A DNA stretch of 64,000 bases from a virus. The notes below the pieces were generated by a model that saw only the letters and a program-made list of their open reading frames with translations, was not told where the DNA came from and made no database searches. Position numbers and translations under genes: made by a program. The stretch is from positions 124,001 to 188,000 of the IMG/VR virus record IMGVR_UViG_3300025930_000007; one strand, written 5' to 3'. Positions 7,564 to 15,947 of the stretch are shown here, one piece after another (position 1 is the first letter of the stretch; every line of letters begins with the position of its first letter).

Positions 7564-8100
7564 ATGATCGATCTCAGAGGCGGAACATGGCTCGGCATGG
7601 TGCCGCTCGTCGACCGGCCATCTCTTGGTGCCGGGGCGCAGGATCTCAGCGACGCGGCCTTCAACCAGGTCCTATCGGCGCCGAAGGCGATCGTGGACTT
7701 CTGGAGTCCAGGCTGCCCGCACTGCATGCAGTTCAAGCCGATCTTCGAGGCTGTCGCCTCGCAATATCCGGACATCCTGTTCGCAGCAGTGAACGTGGAC
7801 AACTATCAGCAGAACGCAGCGATCTACCAGATCAGCGGTCTGCCCACGGTCGTCTTCTACCAGAACGGGAAGGAAGTAGACCGGATGGTGGGCGGGGCGG
7901 GGAGCGCCGCAGAGTTCCAGGCTGAGATCGCCAAGGCATTCTCGGGTGGCGGTTCATCGCCTCAAGGCCTGACCCCTGCGGGCGTCTCGATTCCCGCTTC
8001 CAGCGCTCCCAGCACTCTTTCGACGGTCGTGGGCGCTACCGCCCTTGTCGGCGTCCTTGGCGCCGTGTCCTACTTCGGCTACCAACTGCTGAAGAAGTGA
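7564..8100 (+). CDS. membrane-tailed thioredoxin-like protein, CPHC
   Basis: A 178-aa paralogue of the preceding gene. N-terminal WLGM (9-12) takes the place of LGQ. The fold is canonical: VDFWSPGCPHC with C51 and C54, cis-proline at SGLPTV (P94). CPHC is the DsbA-type active-site sequence, typical of oxidising thioredoxin-fold proteins. A linker leads to a C-terminal membrane helix (about 153-174) with basic tail. It could act on disulfides in the particle or at the host envelope. Confidence 0.8.
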   Translation: MIDLRGGTWLGMVPLVDRPSLGAGAQDLSDAAFNQVLSAPKAIVDFWSPGCPHCMQFKPIFEAVASQYPDILFAAVNVDNYQQNAAIYQISGLPTVVFYQNGKEVDRMVGGAGSAAEFQAEIAKAFSGGGSSPQGLTPAGVSIPASSAPSTLSTVVGATALVGVLGAVSYFGYQLLKK

Positions 8101-8110
8101 GGAGATGAGC

Positions 8111-8374
8111 ATGTTCCAGAGAGGTCCGTGGCTCGGTCAGGTTCCCCTCGTCACCAATCTGTCCATGGGGGCAACGGCCATTGTGCCGCCTTACTATGGA
8201 CAGTGGAGCGTGACGGGCGGAGCAAGCGGTCAGGTCGGTCCATTCGACACTCCCGAGGACGCCTTCCAGGCAGCCGTCAAGGCGGCCCGGGACGCGGGAG
8301 CTGCTCGGCTTCCGGATAACGGCTATGCCCGCGTGGTGGATTCGCAGGGAAACCCTGCAGGTCCGGCGACTTAA
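8111..8374 (+). CDS. small LGQ-motif protein A
   Basis: An 87-aa protein. ATG 8111 is preferred to ATG 8105 because GAGGAG ends right at 8105, leaving proper spacing only for 8111. It begins with RGPWLGQVPLV and has a compact domain (YYGQW to the C-terminus) of strand-strand-helix-strand type with a GPFDTPEDAFQAA helix. It is a tandem duplicate of the 8387 gene, and has no membrane helix. Confidence 0.7.
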   Translation: MFQRGPWLGQVPLVTNLSMGATAIVPPYYGQWSVTGGASGQVGPFDTPEDAFQAAVKAARDAGAARLPDNGYARVVDSQGNPAGPAT

Positions 8375-8386
8375 ACGGAGGACGCA

Positions 8387-8683
8387 ATGATTCCAAAAGG
8401 CCCCTGGCTCGGTCAGATCCCGCTGGTGCTCGGCCCTTCTTCCTGGGGCGCCGGCATGGTGGCGAATCCTGCGGCGATTCCAGCGACTCCTGTTCCTCCG
8501 TTCTTCGGACAGTGGGCGGTATTCGGAAAGGGACAAGGAAGGGTAGGACCTTTCGAGAATCAGATGGACGCCTTCTATGCCGCGATCGATGCCGCGACCT
8601 CGGCTGGAGCGAAGGCTCTTCCGACAGACGGCTTCGCACAAGTCTTTGATTCGATGGGCCGTATGGTAGGGCCTGTCACTTAA
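8387..8683 (+). CDS. small LGQ-motif protein B
   Basis: A 98-aa paralogue of the 8111 product: KGPWLGQIPLV at the N-terminus, FFGQWAV, VGPFENQMDAFYAA helix, and a final GRMVGPVT that matches QGNPAGPAT in the partner. Good ribosome site (ACGGAGGACGCA). The two may form a heteromer or repeat subunits of one structure. Function unknown. Confidence 0.7.
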   Translation: MIPKGPWLGQIPLVLGPSSWGAGMVANPAAIPATPVPPFFGQWAVFGKGQGRVGPFENQMDAFYAAIDAATSAGAKALPTDGFAQVFDSMGRMVGPVT

Positions 8684-8698
8684 CTTTTTGGGGGTTTT

Positions 8699-8998
8699 AT
8701 GATTCCATTCCGACCTGTTCAGATCGCGCGTCGCCTGGGTCAGGCGGCTCCTCCTGTTCTTCCTCCAGCTCCGGCTGGAACTCCCTCCACGGTCCAGACG
8801 GTACCGGAAGCAGCACCGGCGAATCCCTTCCTGACGACGCTGAAGTGGGGCGTCATCGGCTTCGCGGCCGGCGCTGCCACGGGCTACCTGGTCGGCAAGG
8901 GTGCCGGCAGCAAGGCGGGCGGCGTCCTGGACAGCTTGATCGGCGGCGTCGGTGGCGTGGTCGCCACGGTGCTTCCGCGTCTTCTGGGACTCTCCTAA
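8699..8998 (+). CDS. LGQ-motif membrane protein, 99 aa
   Basis: N-terminal ARRLGQAAP, a Pro-rich stretch, then a Gly/Ala-rich membrane helix (WGVIGFAAGAATGYLVG, about 51-67) and a second hydrophobic Gly-rich segment to the C-terminus. Glycine-zipper-like helices are typical of small phage membrane proteins and holin-like proteins. No catalytic motif. Ribosome site GGGGG. Confidence 0.7.
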   Translation: MIPFRPVQIARRLGQAAPPVLPPAPAGTPSTVQTVPEAAPANPFLTTLKWGVIGFAAGAATGYLVGKGAGSKAGGVLDSLIGGVGGVVATVLPRLLGLS

Positions 8999-9010
8999 GC
9001 TTGCTTCAGC

Positions 9011-9751
9011 GTGAGCACCTTCAGGTTCGGCGAGATCAAGGTTGAAGTCCATCGGATGGGGCCCGACCCCCTTCATCCGCACAGCGACTTCTATTCAGTC
9101 AAGGTCTCGCATGACGACACCTGGATGGAAAGCATGCTGGAGATGCCCAAGGCCAATCGCACGGCAGGCAGCGACTTCGAAATAGCCTCCAATGTCGTAT
9201 CCAACCTTTACGTCATTGCGTCAGAGCCCGAGGCTTGGGCTGGACAGATGCAATCGATCGGCAGGATGTCCCAGGAGGAGATCGATGCAACGATCTCGGT
9301 TGCAAACAATCTCCGACCGTACCTGAACGAAGCGATCCGTTCCACCAGAGGCAAATTCGATCTGTATAGTGAGCATTTCGAAGCCGGTGTTGGTCCGTAC
9401 GATCCGAGCATGGGGATCGCAAGGAAGCTGGAACTCCCGGAGCACATCGGGAACAAAGAAGAGATCGCTCAGTTCTTCGCCTACCTATACCTCGTGGATC
9501 GAAGCAGTTTCCATCCCGACGAGGACTTCAAGACGTTCGTGGATCGGGAGGGGCGTCCAGCCTACACGCCGGAACAGGCTGAGATCCGGAACATCTTGAT
9601 GCTTGAGGCGATCCAGGCGGCGGAAGCAGAAGACCTGGATATCTACGAGCTCGCTCTCTGGGTCGGCGCCGTGACGGGTGCCAACTTCGATCCCGAGAAC
9701 GAGGAATCGGCTCCTAAATGGATCAAGGCCCTCTCCAAAGAATGGGTGTAG
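9011..9751 (+). CDS. hypothetical protein, 246 aa
   Basis: GTG 9011 is the likely start; there is no clear ribosome site. The protein is soluble, acidic and mostly helical from residue 90 on (AEAEDLDIYELALW near the end). No motif recognised. It opens a group of larger soluble proteins (9011-13683) placed after the first membrane-protein set. Confidence 0.65.
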   Translation: MSTFRFGEIKVEVHRMGPDPLHPHSDFYSVKVSHDDTWMESMLEMPKANRTAGSDFEIASNVVSNLYVIASEPEAWAGQMQSIGRMSQEEIDATISVANNLRPYLNEAIRSTRGKFDLYSEHFEAGVGPYDPSMGIARKLELPEHIGNKEEIAQFFAYLYLVDRSSFHPDEDFKTFVDREGRPAYTPEQAEIRNILMLEAIQAAEAEDLDIYELALWVGAVTGANFDPENEESAPKWIKALSKEWV

Positions 9752-9754
9752 CCT

Positions 9755-10582
9755 ATGGCCTTCCCCGAAGAGGCCGTCTGGAAAACCCATCATGGGATGA
9801 AGCCTTCGAGCGCCGAGGGTAGCCTGGTCCGAGCGGGTCGATTTGTTATCGGTCCCGATGACATCGTGGAATGGGAAGTCCGGCGATGGGGCGATAAATT
9901 CTACGCCGTAACCAACTATTTCACCTGGGCAGAAGCCTGGGATAACGCATGGATGAAACCATTCCGGAAAGAAAAGGAAGCGGTGGACTTCGCGAGAGCC
10001 CAAGCCGAAATAGGACGCCGGCTGATGCAGGAAAGCCATCAGCGTCATGGCGGCCGCGCGGATCCGCATGAAATCGCCGAGGTCGTCAATAAGAACCGCT
10101 ATGAGCCTCCCCCACCGGGGATGAGTGGGCTTGGAGCCTCGCTAGGTAACAAGGACGAGCCGGTCAAACCCTTCAACAAGATCGGTCACATCAGCGACTG
10201 GGACGGAACTCTTCGAAGTTACAAAGCGCTGTACGCGATACAACGCTTCAACCCAAGGAATGCCGGAGACATCGCCAGGATCTGGATCGAGGAACGGAAT
10301 TCTCCGGTTGATATGTATCAGGTGGAGTTCCCGATGTTCCTGGAGGTCCCGGAGCTCGAGGACTTCGTGCAAAGTAACTTCAGCAATGACGACCTCGAGG
10401 ACAGATATTTCAATTACTACATCACGCATTGGGACCTGACGGATTCCGTACACGATATGTGGAAGCTGTCTCCCGTGCTCAAACTGAACTATCCTGGCCA
10501 CACGCAGATGTTCAATGGAGTCAATATCGGCGCCGGCTGGCACGAGATCCTCGCGAGCGTCAGAAAGAGTCTGGATCGGTGA
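9755..10582 (+). CDS. hypothetical protein, 275 aa
   Basis: ATG 9755 lies three bases after the TAG of the preceding gene. The N-terminal domain (about 30-100) has the pattern WEVRRWGDKFYAVTNY then a long helix, recalling the small domain of the 8111/8387 proteins. GLGASLG occurs at about 126-132. The C-terminal half is acidic with many aromatic residues. Overlaps the next gene (TGATG). Confidence 0.65.
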   Translation: MAFPEEAVWKTHHGMKPSSAEGSLVRAGRFVIGPDDIVEWEVRRWGDKFYAVTNYFTWAEAWDNAWMKPFRKEKEAVDFARAQAEIGRRLMQESHQRHGGRADPHEIAEVVNKNRYEPPPPGMSGLGASLGNKDEPVKPFNKIGHISDWDGTLRSYKALYAIQRFNPRNAGDIARIWIEERNSPVDMYQVEFPMFLEVPELEDFVQSNFSNDDLEDRYFNYYITHWDLTDSVHDMWKLSPVLKLNYPGHTQMFNGVNIGAGWHEILASVRKSLDR

Positions 10583-11937
10583 TGAGAGAGATCGACCAGG
10601 CCCTGGAGCAATACATCTCCGGTTTCATAAAGCTCATGGAGCAGAATGTCCCCAAACGGCATCTGCACTATCAGTCCTACTTCGATCTGCTCCAGAAGGT
10701 GGGGCGCCTGGCTAATCCGGAGCCTTATACCAAGGCTGAGGAAAAAGAGCTTCTTGATATCTTCGGCGGCCTTTCGAAAACTCCTGAGATCAAACAGTGT
10801 TTTTACAACTCCCAGACCATCGCGCTTGACGGTAGTCTTGGATATGAAGAGGGCTACGTTTTGAACGCGAGGCTGCCGGTCCCCATCGAGCATGCCTGGA
10901 ACACGTTGCCTTCAGGGAAGGCCGTCGACGTGACGATGCGGGATTTTGGCGAGAAGAACACCTGCAACCCTAAGAAACTCCTCGAACGAGCCAAGAAGAA
11001 CCAGGATAACGCCTATATGGGAATGCGTTTCCCTGCAGAAGAAATTCGGAAGTCCTGGATGCGAAACGAGCGATCGCTGATGCTGATCGAAGATCGGGTG
11101 ATCGTGAAGCGGATCTTCGAGAAGGGATATCCATCTTCCTGGCGATCGCCATCGCTCTCAGGCCCGCGGCCGGAAGAAGAATGGCTGAACGAACCGGAAC
11201 GCGAGGGCTTTCCGGCAGATGAAACTCGCTCTCCATTCGAAGGAGATATTCCACCATGGGGGCAGCGGGGCTATCAGCCCGTCTTCCCCATGCGTGCAAA
11301 AGTCTTCTATATCACGGCTTATGTGGGATCCGGTCCCCATGACAAGATCTCCCGGACTCCGTCGCCGGCGAAAAGTCCGGTCATGGGAGCCGCGAGACCC
11401 GTCAAAGACGTTGGAGCCATGCCCGCCGGCGTCCAGTTCGGGTCCGAATACATGTACCATCCCTTCGCGGCTATTCCTGTGCGGAAGGAAGATCTTGCGG
11501 AGGCCGGCCCGGTTGTGGATTACCTGGCTTCCTTGATCGAGGAGCTTGGCGCGTTCGGCAAGATCCTGATGGAGCACAGCTTCCCCGATCAGAAGGCCAC
11601 GGAAGTGCGACTTTCGAATGGCCGCTGGTTTCCTGTCGATATGACCGGGGTCCTCTACGGCGGCGTGACCTATCTCAACGCCTACAACGTCAACCGCTTC
11701 TATGGAGGCCCACACGAGGGCGGCTGGTGGTTTGACGCCGGTGATCCGATCGCCTCAGTCCCACTCCGCGATGAGGATCCAGCCGCGGCGATCGAATGGG
11801 GTGCCTACCTTCGAGACAAAGTCGGCTGGATCTCCCAGCATGATCGTTACTCCGTTCTTGGCCATGATGAATTCGAAATCCGGCCCGACGATTACTTCGC
11901 GCGGTCCTTCCCGGAAGAGACTCCGCGCTACGAATAG
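10582..11937 (+). CDS. papain/transglutaminase-like protein, 451 aa
   Basis: ATG 10582 overlaps the preceding TGA. Residues 70-120 carry a Cys-His-Asp pattern typical of small NlpC/transglutaminase-like phage proteins: KQCFYNSQ (C73), GYEEGYV, PIEHAWN (H104), KAVDVTM (D116). Such proteins are predicted cysteine hydrolases or acyl/amidotransferases. The remaining 330 residues contain several Gly/Pro-rich loops and no recognised domain. Its neighbours are kinase-like and GNAT proteins, so it may act on proteins. Confidence 0.65.
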   Translation: MREIDQALEQYISGFIKLMEQNVPKRHLHYQSYFDLLQKVGRLANPEPYTKAEEKELLDIFGGLSKTPEIKQCFYNSQTIALDGSLGYEEGYVLNARLPVPIEHAWNTLPSGKAVDVTMRDFGEKNTCNPKKLLERAKKNQDNAYMGMRFPAEEIRKSWMRNERSLMLIEDRVIVKRIFEKGYPSSWRSPSLSGPRPEEEWLNEPEREGFPADETRSPFEGDIPPWGQRGYQPVFPMRAKVFYITAYVGSGPHDKISRTPSPAKSPVMGAARPVKDVGAMPAGVQFGSEYMYHPFAAIPVRKEDLAEAGPVVDYLASLIEELGAFGKILMEHSFPDQKATEVRLSNGRWFPVDMTGVLYGGVTYLNAYNVNRFYGGPHEGGWWFDAGDPIASVPLRDEDPAAAIEWGAYLRDKVGWISQHDRYSVLGHDEFEIRPDDYFARSFPEETPRYE

Positions 11938-11945
11938 GGCGAAGC

Positions 11946-12710
11946 ATGCAATTGGCTCGGGGTCTGAAGAAAATCGTGCAGATGTACGGCGAGCGCATCC
12001 TTGCCGCTACAGGCGGTTGGGTGGAATGGGATTCACCACTCGGCTGTGGCCACTACGGATGTGTCTGGGCGCTGGCCAATATTGACCCTGAATACAACAG
12101 TCCTGAGAATTCCTTCCGATATACCGGCCGCTTGCTGAAGATTTCCGTCGATCCAACAGAAGGCCCCGTCGTCGCCGCCATCATGAACACGGGTCTTGAT
12201 AAGAAACTCGACGGCTTGGTTCGATGGGAGGGTGTCTGGCGCATTCCATCCTACATTGGCTCTGCTGCTGGACGCAGTACTGGATGGGTCATCATTCGCG
12301 AAGAAGTGCAACCCTTCAATCGCTTCCGATCGGGACATTTTTCCAGCAGCGGGGACATTTATCCATGGCTGCGGTACCTCGATAAGTACAACGCGTCGAT
12401 TCGTAGAGTCCTGGATCTGAAGACTCTAGCTCTCCGGAATGAGGCCAATTCCGAGGCGAAAGAAGCTCTCAAAGCCTTGATGCGCTTCGAGGAAACTTAC
12501 TACGTGTCCCAAGCTATCGATGCGCTGGCTCTCGAGGGAATCACCCTGGCTGACATCCATGAAGCAAACCTCGGCTGGAGAGTCAATCCTACCGAAGAGC
12601 AGCCTATCCTGGAGGCCCGCTGGACGGATAAATCAGAACGGCCGCCACTCTTGATCTATGATCCGGGCCATTCCCAGGCACCTGCAGTAGAGGTGCCTGA
12701 TCTATGGTGA
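11946..12710 (+). CDS. protein-kinase-like fold protein
   Basis: A 254-aa protein with a degenerate kinase layout: Gly-rich loop LGCGHYGCVW (32-41), candidate ATP Lys in LLKISVD (K65), REEVQPF hinge-like segment, catalytic-loop-like DIHEANLGW (H205, N208) and an IYDPGH element (D239) in place of DFG. The catalytic loop lacks the usual D of HRD/HGD but keeps the Asn, so activity is uncertain. Overlaps the next gene by seven bases. Confidence 0.65.
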   Translation: MQLARGLKKIVQMYGERILAATGGWVEWDSPLGCGHYGCVWALANIDPEYNSPENSFRYTGRLLKISVDPTEGPVVAAIMNTGLDKKLDGLVRWEGVWRIPSYIGSAAGRSTGWVIIREEVQPFNRFRSGHFSSSGDIYPWLRYLDKYNASIRRVLDLKTLALRNEANSEAKEALKALMRFEETYYVSQAIDALALEGITLADIHEANLGWRVNPTEEQPILEARWTDKSERPPLLIYDPGHSQAPAVEVPDLW

Positions 12711-13207
12711 ATGAAATCTTCTGGCACCTGACATCGGATCCCGGTTGGAAGCTGAAGCGGGATTATCACCCGATCTACGCTTATGGGGCCGGCACTCCCA
12801 CATCCAGGCCTGGTATTTTCGTCACGGACCAGCCGATCTACTGGTGCCCGTGGATGGGTAAAGGCCCGGTCTACGCTGCGCGGATTTCGGTTCCAAAGGA
12901 AATCCTGCCTCGGCCTTCGGAGAGCCATCCGGAATATCTGATTACGGATCTCGATCAGATCAAAGTCCTCGAATTTCTTCCTCTTGCCGAGATCATCAAA
13001 CGAGGAGAAGAGGAAAAAAGCCGTGGTATCCCTTGGTGGAACCAGCAATACGGCGGGTTCGGCAGCGTCGTGGATTGGTGGTTCTATTACGACCGAAACC
13101 AGGATCGGAAGTATCAACGCAAGGGGCTCGATGAGCTCAAGAAGAAATGGCTTAAAGAACATCCTGGCTTCAAGGATCCGGAAGAATACTACCGGAAACG
13201 CTCATGA
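12704..13207 (+). CDS. hypothetical protein, possibly ADP-ribosyltransferase-like fold
   Basis: A 167-aa protein. The first 100 residues follow a pattern seen in small ART-like phage proteins: FWHLTSDPGW, PGIFVTDQPIYW, VYAARISVP, LDQIKVLEFLPL. No clear R-S-E or H-Y-E triad can be placed. The C-terminal tail is Trp- and Lys-rich. ATGA overlap with the GNAT gene. Fold call is weak. Confidence 0.6.
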   Translation: MVNEIFWHLTSDPGWKLKRDYHPIYAYGAGTPTSRPGIFVTDQPIYWCPWMGKGPVYAARISVPKEILPRPSESHPEYLITDLDQIKVLEFLPLAEIIKRGEEEKSRGIPWWNQQYGGFGSVVDWWFYYDRNQDRKYQRKGLDELKKKWLKEHPGFKDPEEYYRKRS

Positions 13208-13683
13208 GCGAAGAACGATTTGAAATCGACGGCGTCCATATTGTTTTCGACACCCTACGGGACGAACAGCCTTTGGGTGGTTTCGAGGCATGGGTTCCAG
13301 ACACGAAGTCGGGTCTGGATGGGCTTTATGGAAGTGCTTCTACTCTGGCCGGCCACATGATCGAAGCGGGGCGGTTTACTGTTGCCGCCAAGTGCATTCT
13401 GAAGGATGGTCGCACCGCTGCATGGATCGAATGGCTCGAGGTCGATCCCGCCAGACGGAGAGCAGGTTTGGCAAGCCGTATCCTCAAGGGAACACTTGCC
13501 GCGATGCGCCGTAAGAAAATCGGACAGATCTGGCTGGCTGCTTCGCCGGAGAGGGCTGAGGATCGCGAGGCGTTGCTCCAGCTCTACCGCCGGCATGGCT
13601 TCGATCTCGTACCAGAACCGTGCCGTGACCGTCGGTACGATGGGACGATGAAGGACATCATGGCGGCTTCGCTCGAAGAATAA
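13204..13683 (+). CDS. GNAT-family N-acetyltransferase
   Basis: A 159-aa protein with the acetyl-CoA-binding motif A: WIEWLEVDPARRRAGLASRI, where RRRAGLA is the pyrophosphate loop. It is followed by a helix, the strand IWLAASP and the LYRRHGFDLV motif B end typical of GNATs. The acetyl acceptor is unknown. It is the last gene before a new promoter at 13685. Confidence 0.8.
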   Translation: MSEERFEIDGVHIVFDTLRDEQPLGGFEAWVPDTKSGLDGLYGSASTLAGHMIEAGRFTVAAKCILKDGRTAAWIEWLEVDPARRRAGLASRILKGTLAAMRRKKIGQIWLAASPERAEDREALLQLYRRHGFDLVPEPCRDRRYDGTMKDIMAASLEE

Positions 13684-13684
13684 C

Positions 13685-13713
13685 TTGTTCTCTGGAACCC
13701 TCTGGGATACAAT
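13685..13713 (+). promoter_or_regulatory. promoter TTGTTC-N17-TACAAT with structured leader
   Basis: TTGTTC (13685-13690), 17-base spacer, TACAAT (13708-13713), followed by a leader of about 65 bases that contains a hairpin (CTTCCC 13722-13727 with GGGAAG 13734-13739). It would drive the second membrane/surface protein set. Confidence 0.6.
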
Positions 13714-13785
13714 TCTGGAGTCTTCCCTCCCCCGGGAAGGCGGCAAGGATGTAGGAAAAGTTTCCGCCCATTTCGGGGGCATTCC

Positions 13786-14466
13786 ATGAAGACGCTCTTC
13801 TCCTTCGGCTTCCAGTCGCACGATCCCTTCACGCTCCGGCATCCCAGCCTGAGCGGGTCTGCGACTCTGGGCCGGCCGATTCCTGTAATGGGACAGGAAA
13901 CCACGGAGTTTGAGCATCTCCGTGTTGCGGAAGCCGAGACGAACGCGGCGGTACGCGATCAACTGGCTGCGATCATCGCCCAGGGAACGCCCAAGGCGGC
14001 CCAGTGGAGAGCCTGGATTGCTGCGCAGTTCGCAAAGGATCCGACTCTGCTCTCGATCTTCAAGGAGCAGTACATCGTCGACAACATCCGCGGCTATCAG
14101 GACATCCTGAACACAGACCAGGCTTCCGTGGATATGGCGTCTCAGAAGATCGCGTCTCAGGATCCTCAGAACTGGTATTTCTCCGAAGACATGCAGATCC
14201 GCGTCGATGAATGGAACCGGGTCCTGGACATCCTCGTCGGTGCCATGAAGGAATACGGCGGCGTCAGGCCCGTCTCCACGGGGACTCCCGTGAAGATGGG
14301 TCCGATGTACAACCCGAAGACCGGCGCCGCGGTTCCGACCAGCATCGCTCCGGGAGCGACATTCAAGACGCCTCCTCCGACTTCGGGCATTCCCACGAAC
14401 ACGCTTCTGGTCGGCGGCGGGATCGCCGCGGCCGCGCTCGCGCTGATTCTGGCGTTGAAGGCCTAA
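13786..14466 (+). CDS. probable particle membrane protein with C-terminal helix
   Basis: A 226-aa protein, ATG 13786 after GGGGG. The N-terminus carries SATLGRPIPVMGQ (about 26-38), a variant of the LGQ motif. A helical domain (40-150) is followed by a Pro/Thr-rich linker and a C-terminal membrane helix (LLVGGGIAAAALALILALKA). The same N-motif/linker/tail-anchor plan occurs in the 7015, 7564 and 22576 products. Confidence 0.7.
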   Translation: MKTLFSFGFQSHDPFTLRHPSLSGSATLGRPIPVMGQETTEFEHLRVAEAETNAAVRDQLAAIIAQGTPKAAQWRAWIAAQFAKDPTLLSIFKEQYIVDNIRGYQDILNTDQASVDMASQKIASQDPQNWYFSEDMQIRVDEWNRVLDILVGAMKEYGGVRPVSTGTPVKMGPMYNPKTGAAVPTSIAPGATFKTPPPTSGIPTNTLLVGGGIAAAALALILALKA

Positions 14467-14493
14467 TCTTTATATTCAAGACGGAGATCTGAT

Positions 14494-15330
14494 ATGGTGA
14501 TGGGACCTTGCGGACCGTGTGCTCCAGGAGCAACGCCATTCGGCGGCCCGGCCAGCGGCCTTTGGCCATCCGGCTCGGGCATAGGACCTGCGGCTGGGCC
14601 TGTGGGCCCGATCATCTCGCCAACACCTACTCCTACTCCTATTCCGATTCCGACTCCTATCGGTCCTGCCCCTGTAGAGCTCGGCCTGGCGGCCTTCTTC
14701 AAGATCCTCGCAGAAACGGCGATCACGAACGTTCCGACGTCCAACATCATCGGCAACGTCGGCCTCAGCCCGGCCGCTGCCTCGAACATTACCGGGTTCG
14801 CGCTCGTGCTGGACGGCTCCGGCCAGTTCGCGACATCCTCTCAGGTCGCGTCTCCCGGCAAGGTCTACGCGGCCGACTACGCGCCTCCGACGCCGGCCAT
14901 GCTCACAGCCGCGGTCCTGGCGATGCAGACGGCATATACCGATGCTTCCCTCAGGCCCGCAGACTTCACGAACGTGAACGGCGGCAGTCTCGGAGGTCTT
15001 ACGCTTTCGCCGGGCACCTACAAGTTCACGTCGAACGTCAATATCGCATCGGATCTCACTCTCGCCGGTGGTCCGAATGATACCTGGATCTTCCAGGTCG
15101 ATGGGACCTTCGACATGACGGGTGGTGCGGACATCATCCTGACCGGCGGCGCTCAGAAGCAGAATGTCGTCTGGCAGGTCGCCGGCGCGACGACCATCGG
15201 ACCGGGCTCGATCTTCCAGGGGACGCTGCTCGATCAGACGAGCATCGCGCTGCAGACGGGCGCCGAGGCTCACGGCAAGCTGTATGCCCAGAGCGCGGTG
15301 ACGCTGGACAACAACTTCGTCGACGGCTAA
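14494..15330 (+). CDS. DUF3494 ice-binding-type protein with GPASGLW box
   Basis: A 278-aa protein. Residues 17-24 are GGPASGLW, followed by a PTPTPTPIPIPTP linker (about 43-60) and a DUF3494 domain (about 65-278): LGLAAFFKILAETAITN, GGLTLSPGTYKFTSNVNI, PNDTWIFQVDGTF, VVWQVAGATTIG, ALQTGAEAHGKLYAQSAVTL. DUF3494 is a beta-solenoid with an alpha helix; characterised members bind ice, others are adhesin-like. There is no signal peptide. The GPASGLW box and linker recur in two lectin-like proteins on the other strand, so the domain is probably displayed on a particle or surface. Confidence 0.85.
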   Translation: MVMGPCGPCAPGATPFGGPASGLWPSGSGIGPAAGPVGPIISPTPTPTPIPIPTPIGPAPVELGLAAFFKILAETAITNVPTSNIIGNVGLSPAAASNITGFALVLDGSGQFATSSQVASPGKVYAADYAPPTPAMLTAAVLAMQTAYTDASLRPADFTNVNGGSLGGLTLSPGTYKFTSNVNIASDLTLAGGPNDTWIFQVDGTFDMTGGADIILTGGAQKQNVVWQVAGATTIGPGSIFQGTLLDQTSIALQTGAEAHGKLYAQSAVTLDNNFVDG

Positions 15331-15332
15331 CG

Positions 15333-15671
15333 ATGGCAAAAAGAAGCCTTGAATTCGGGATGCAGCCGCCCAAGGGCACCAAGGTGGCCTGGGGCGCGCG
15401 GGCTATCTTCAAGCCCATCTCCAAGAATCCCATGATCGACATCCTGTGGGATCGGCAGGATGCCTTCGGTGACAAGGAAGAGCGTGAAGATCTGGTGGAA
15501 TGGGTCAGGAAATCCGGAATGCCCTGGCTGAATCAGGAAATGGAAGACAAAGCCAGCTACTCTATCAGCAGATCCCATGAAGTCTTCCGGCACGAGGATG
15601 GGGATTATGTCCTCGAGGCCAGTCCGAAGGGAAGTGCTGGGTATCTCTATATCGGAGCTTGGAAGGAGTAG
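15333..15671 (+). CDS. hypothetical protein, 112 aa
   Basis: ATG 15333 is two bases after the TAA of the DUF3494 gene, so translation is probably coupled. N-terminal basic and Gly-rich, then an acidic helix (DKEEREDLVEWVRKSG) and a strand-rich C-terminus. No family recognised. It might be a chaperone or assembly factor for the surface protein by position only. Confidence 0.6.
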   Translation: MAKRSLEFGMQPPKGTKVAWGARAIFKPISKNPMIDILWDRQDAFGDKEEREDLVEWVRKSGMPWLNQEMEDKASYSISRSHEVFRHEDGDYVLEASPKGSAGYLYIGAWKE

Positions 15672-15674
15672 ATC

Positions 15675-15935
15675 ATGTTTGGAATCTTCTCCGCGCCTCA
15701 CATATCGATTGGCTGGTCCGGCGGCGGCGCCGGCGGCGGCCCTGATACCGGCGCCGGGATTCCTCCTGGCGGCTTCCCCGGCATCTACCCAGGTGCAGGC
15801 GTCTCCAACTCCGGCTGGGCCGGCCTCACGGAGTTCCAGCAAGAGCAGCTCAAGAAAGACTGCGTCAAGAAGGGCACGTGCGTCCTCGGGCCTCCCGCAA
15901 GCTTCCTGGGATCCAAGCCTAAGGGCTGGCGCTAA
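15675..15935 (+). CDS. Gly-rich small protein, 86 aa
   Basis: The first 50 residues are Gly/Pro-rich (SGGGAGGGPDTGAGIPPGG), which suggests an extended, flexible particle-associated segment. The C-terminus has two Cys (DCVKKGTCVLG). ATG 15675 is three bases after the preceding TAG. Confidence 0.55.
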   Translation: MFGIFSAPHISIGWSGGGAGGGPDTGAGIPPGGFPGIYPGAGVSNSGWAGLTEFQQEQLKKDCVKKGTCVLGPPASFLGSKPKGWR

Positions 15936-15947
15936 GGCCGCCGAGAT

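Noticed and set aside
8036-9082. A 348-codon minus-strand open frame
   Set aside because: Antisense to the LGQ proteins; Arg/Ser-rich and without a ribosome site or family motif.
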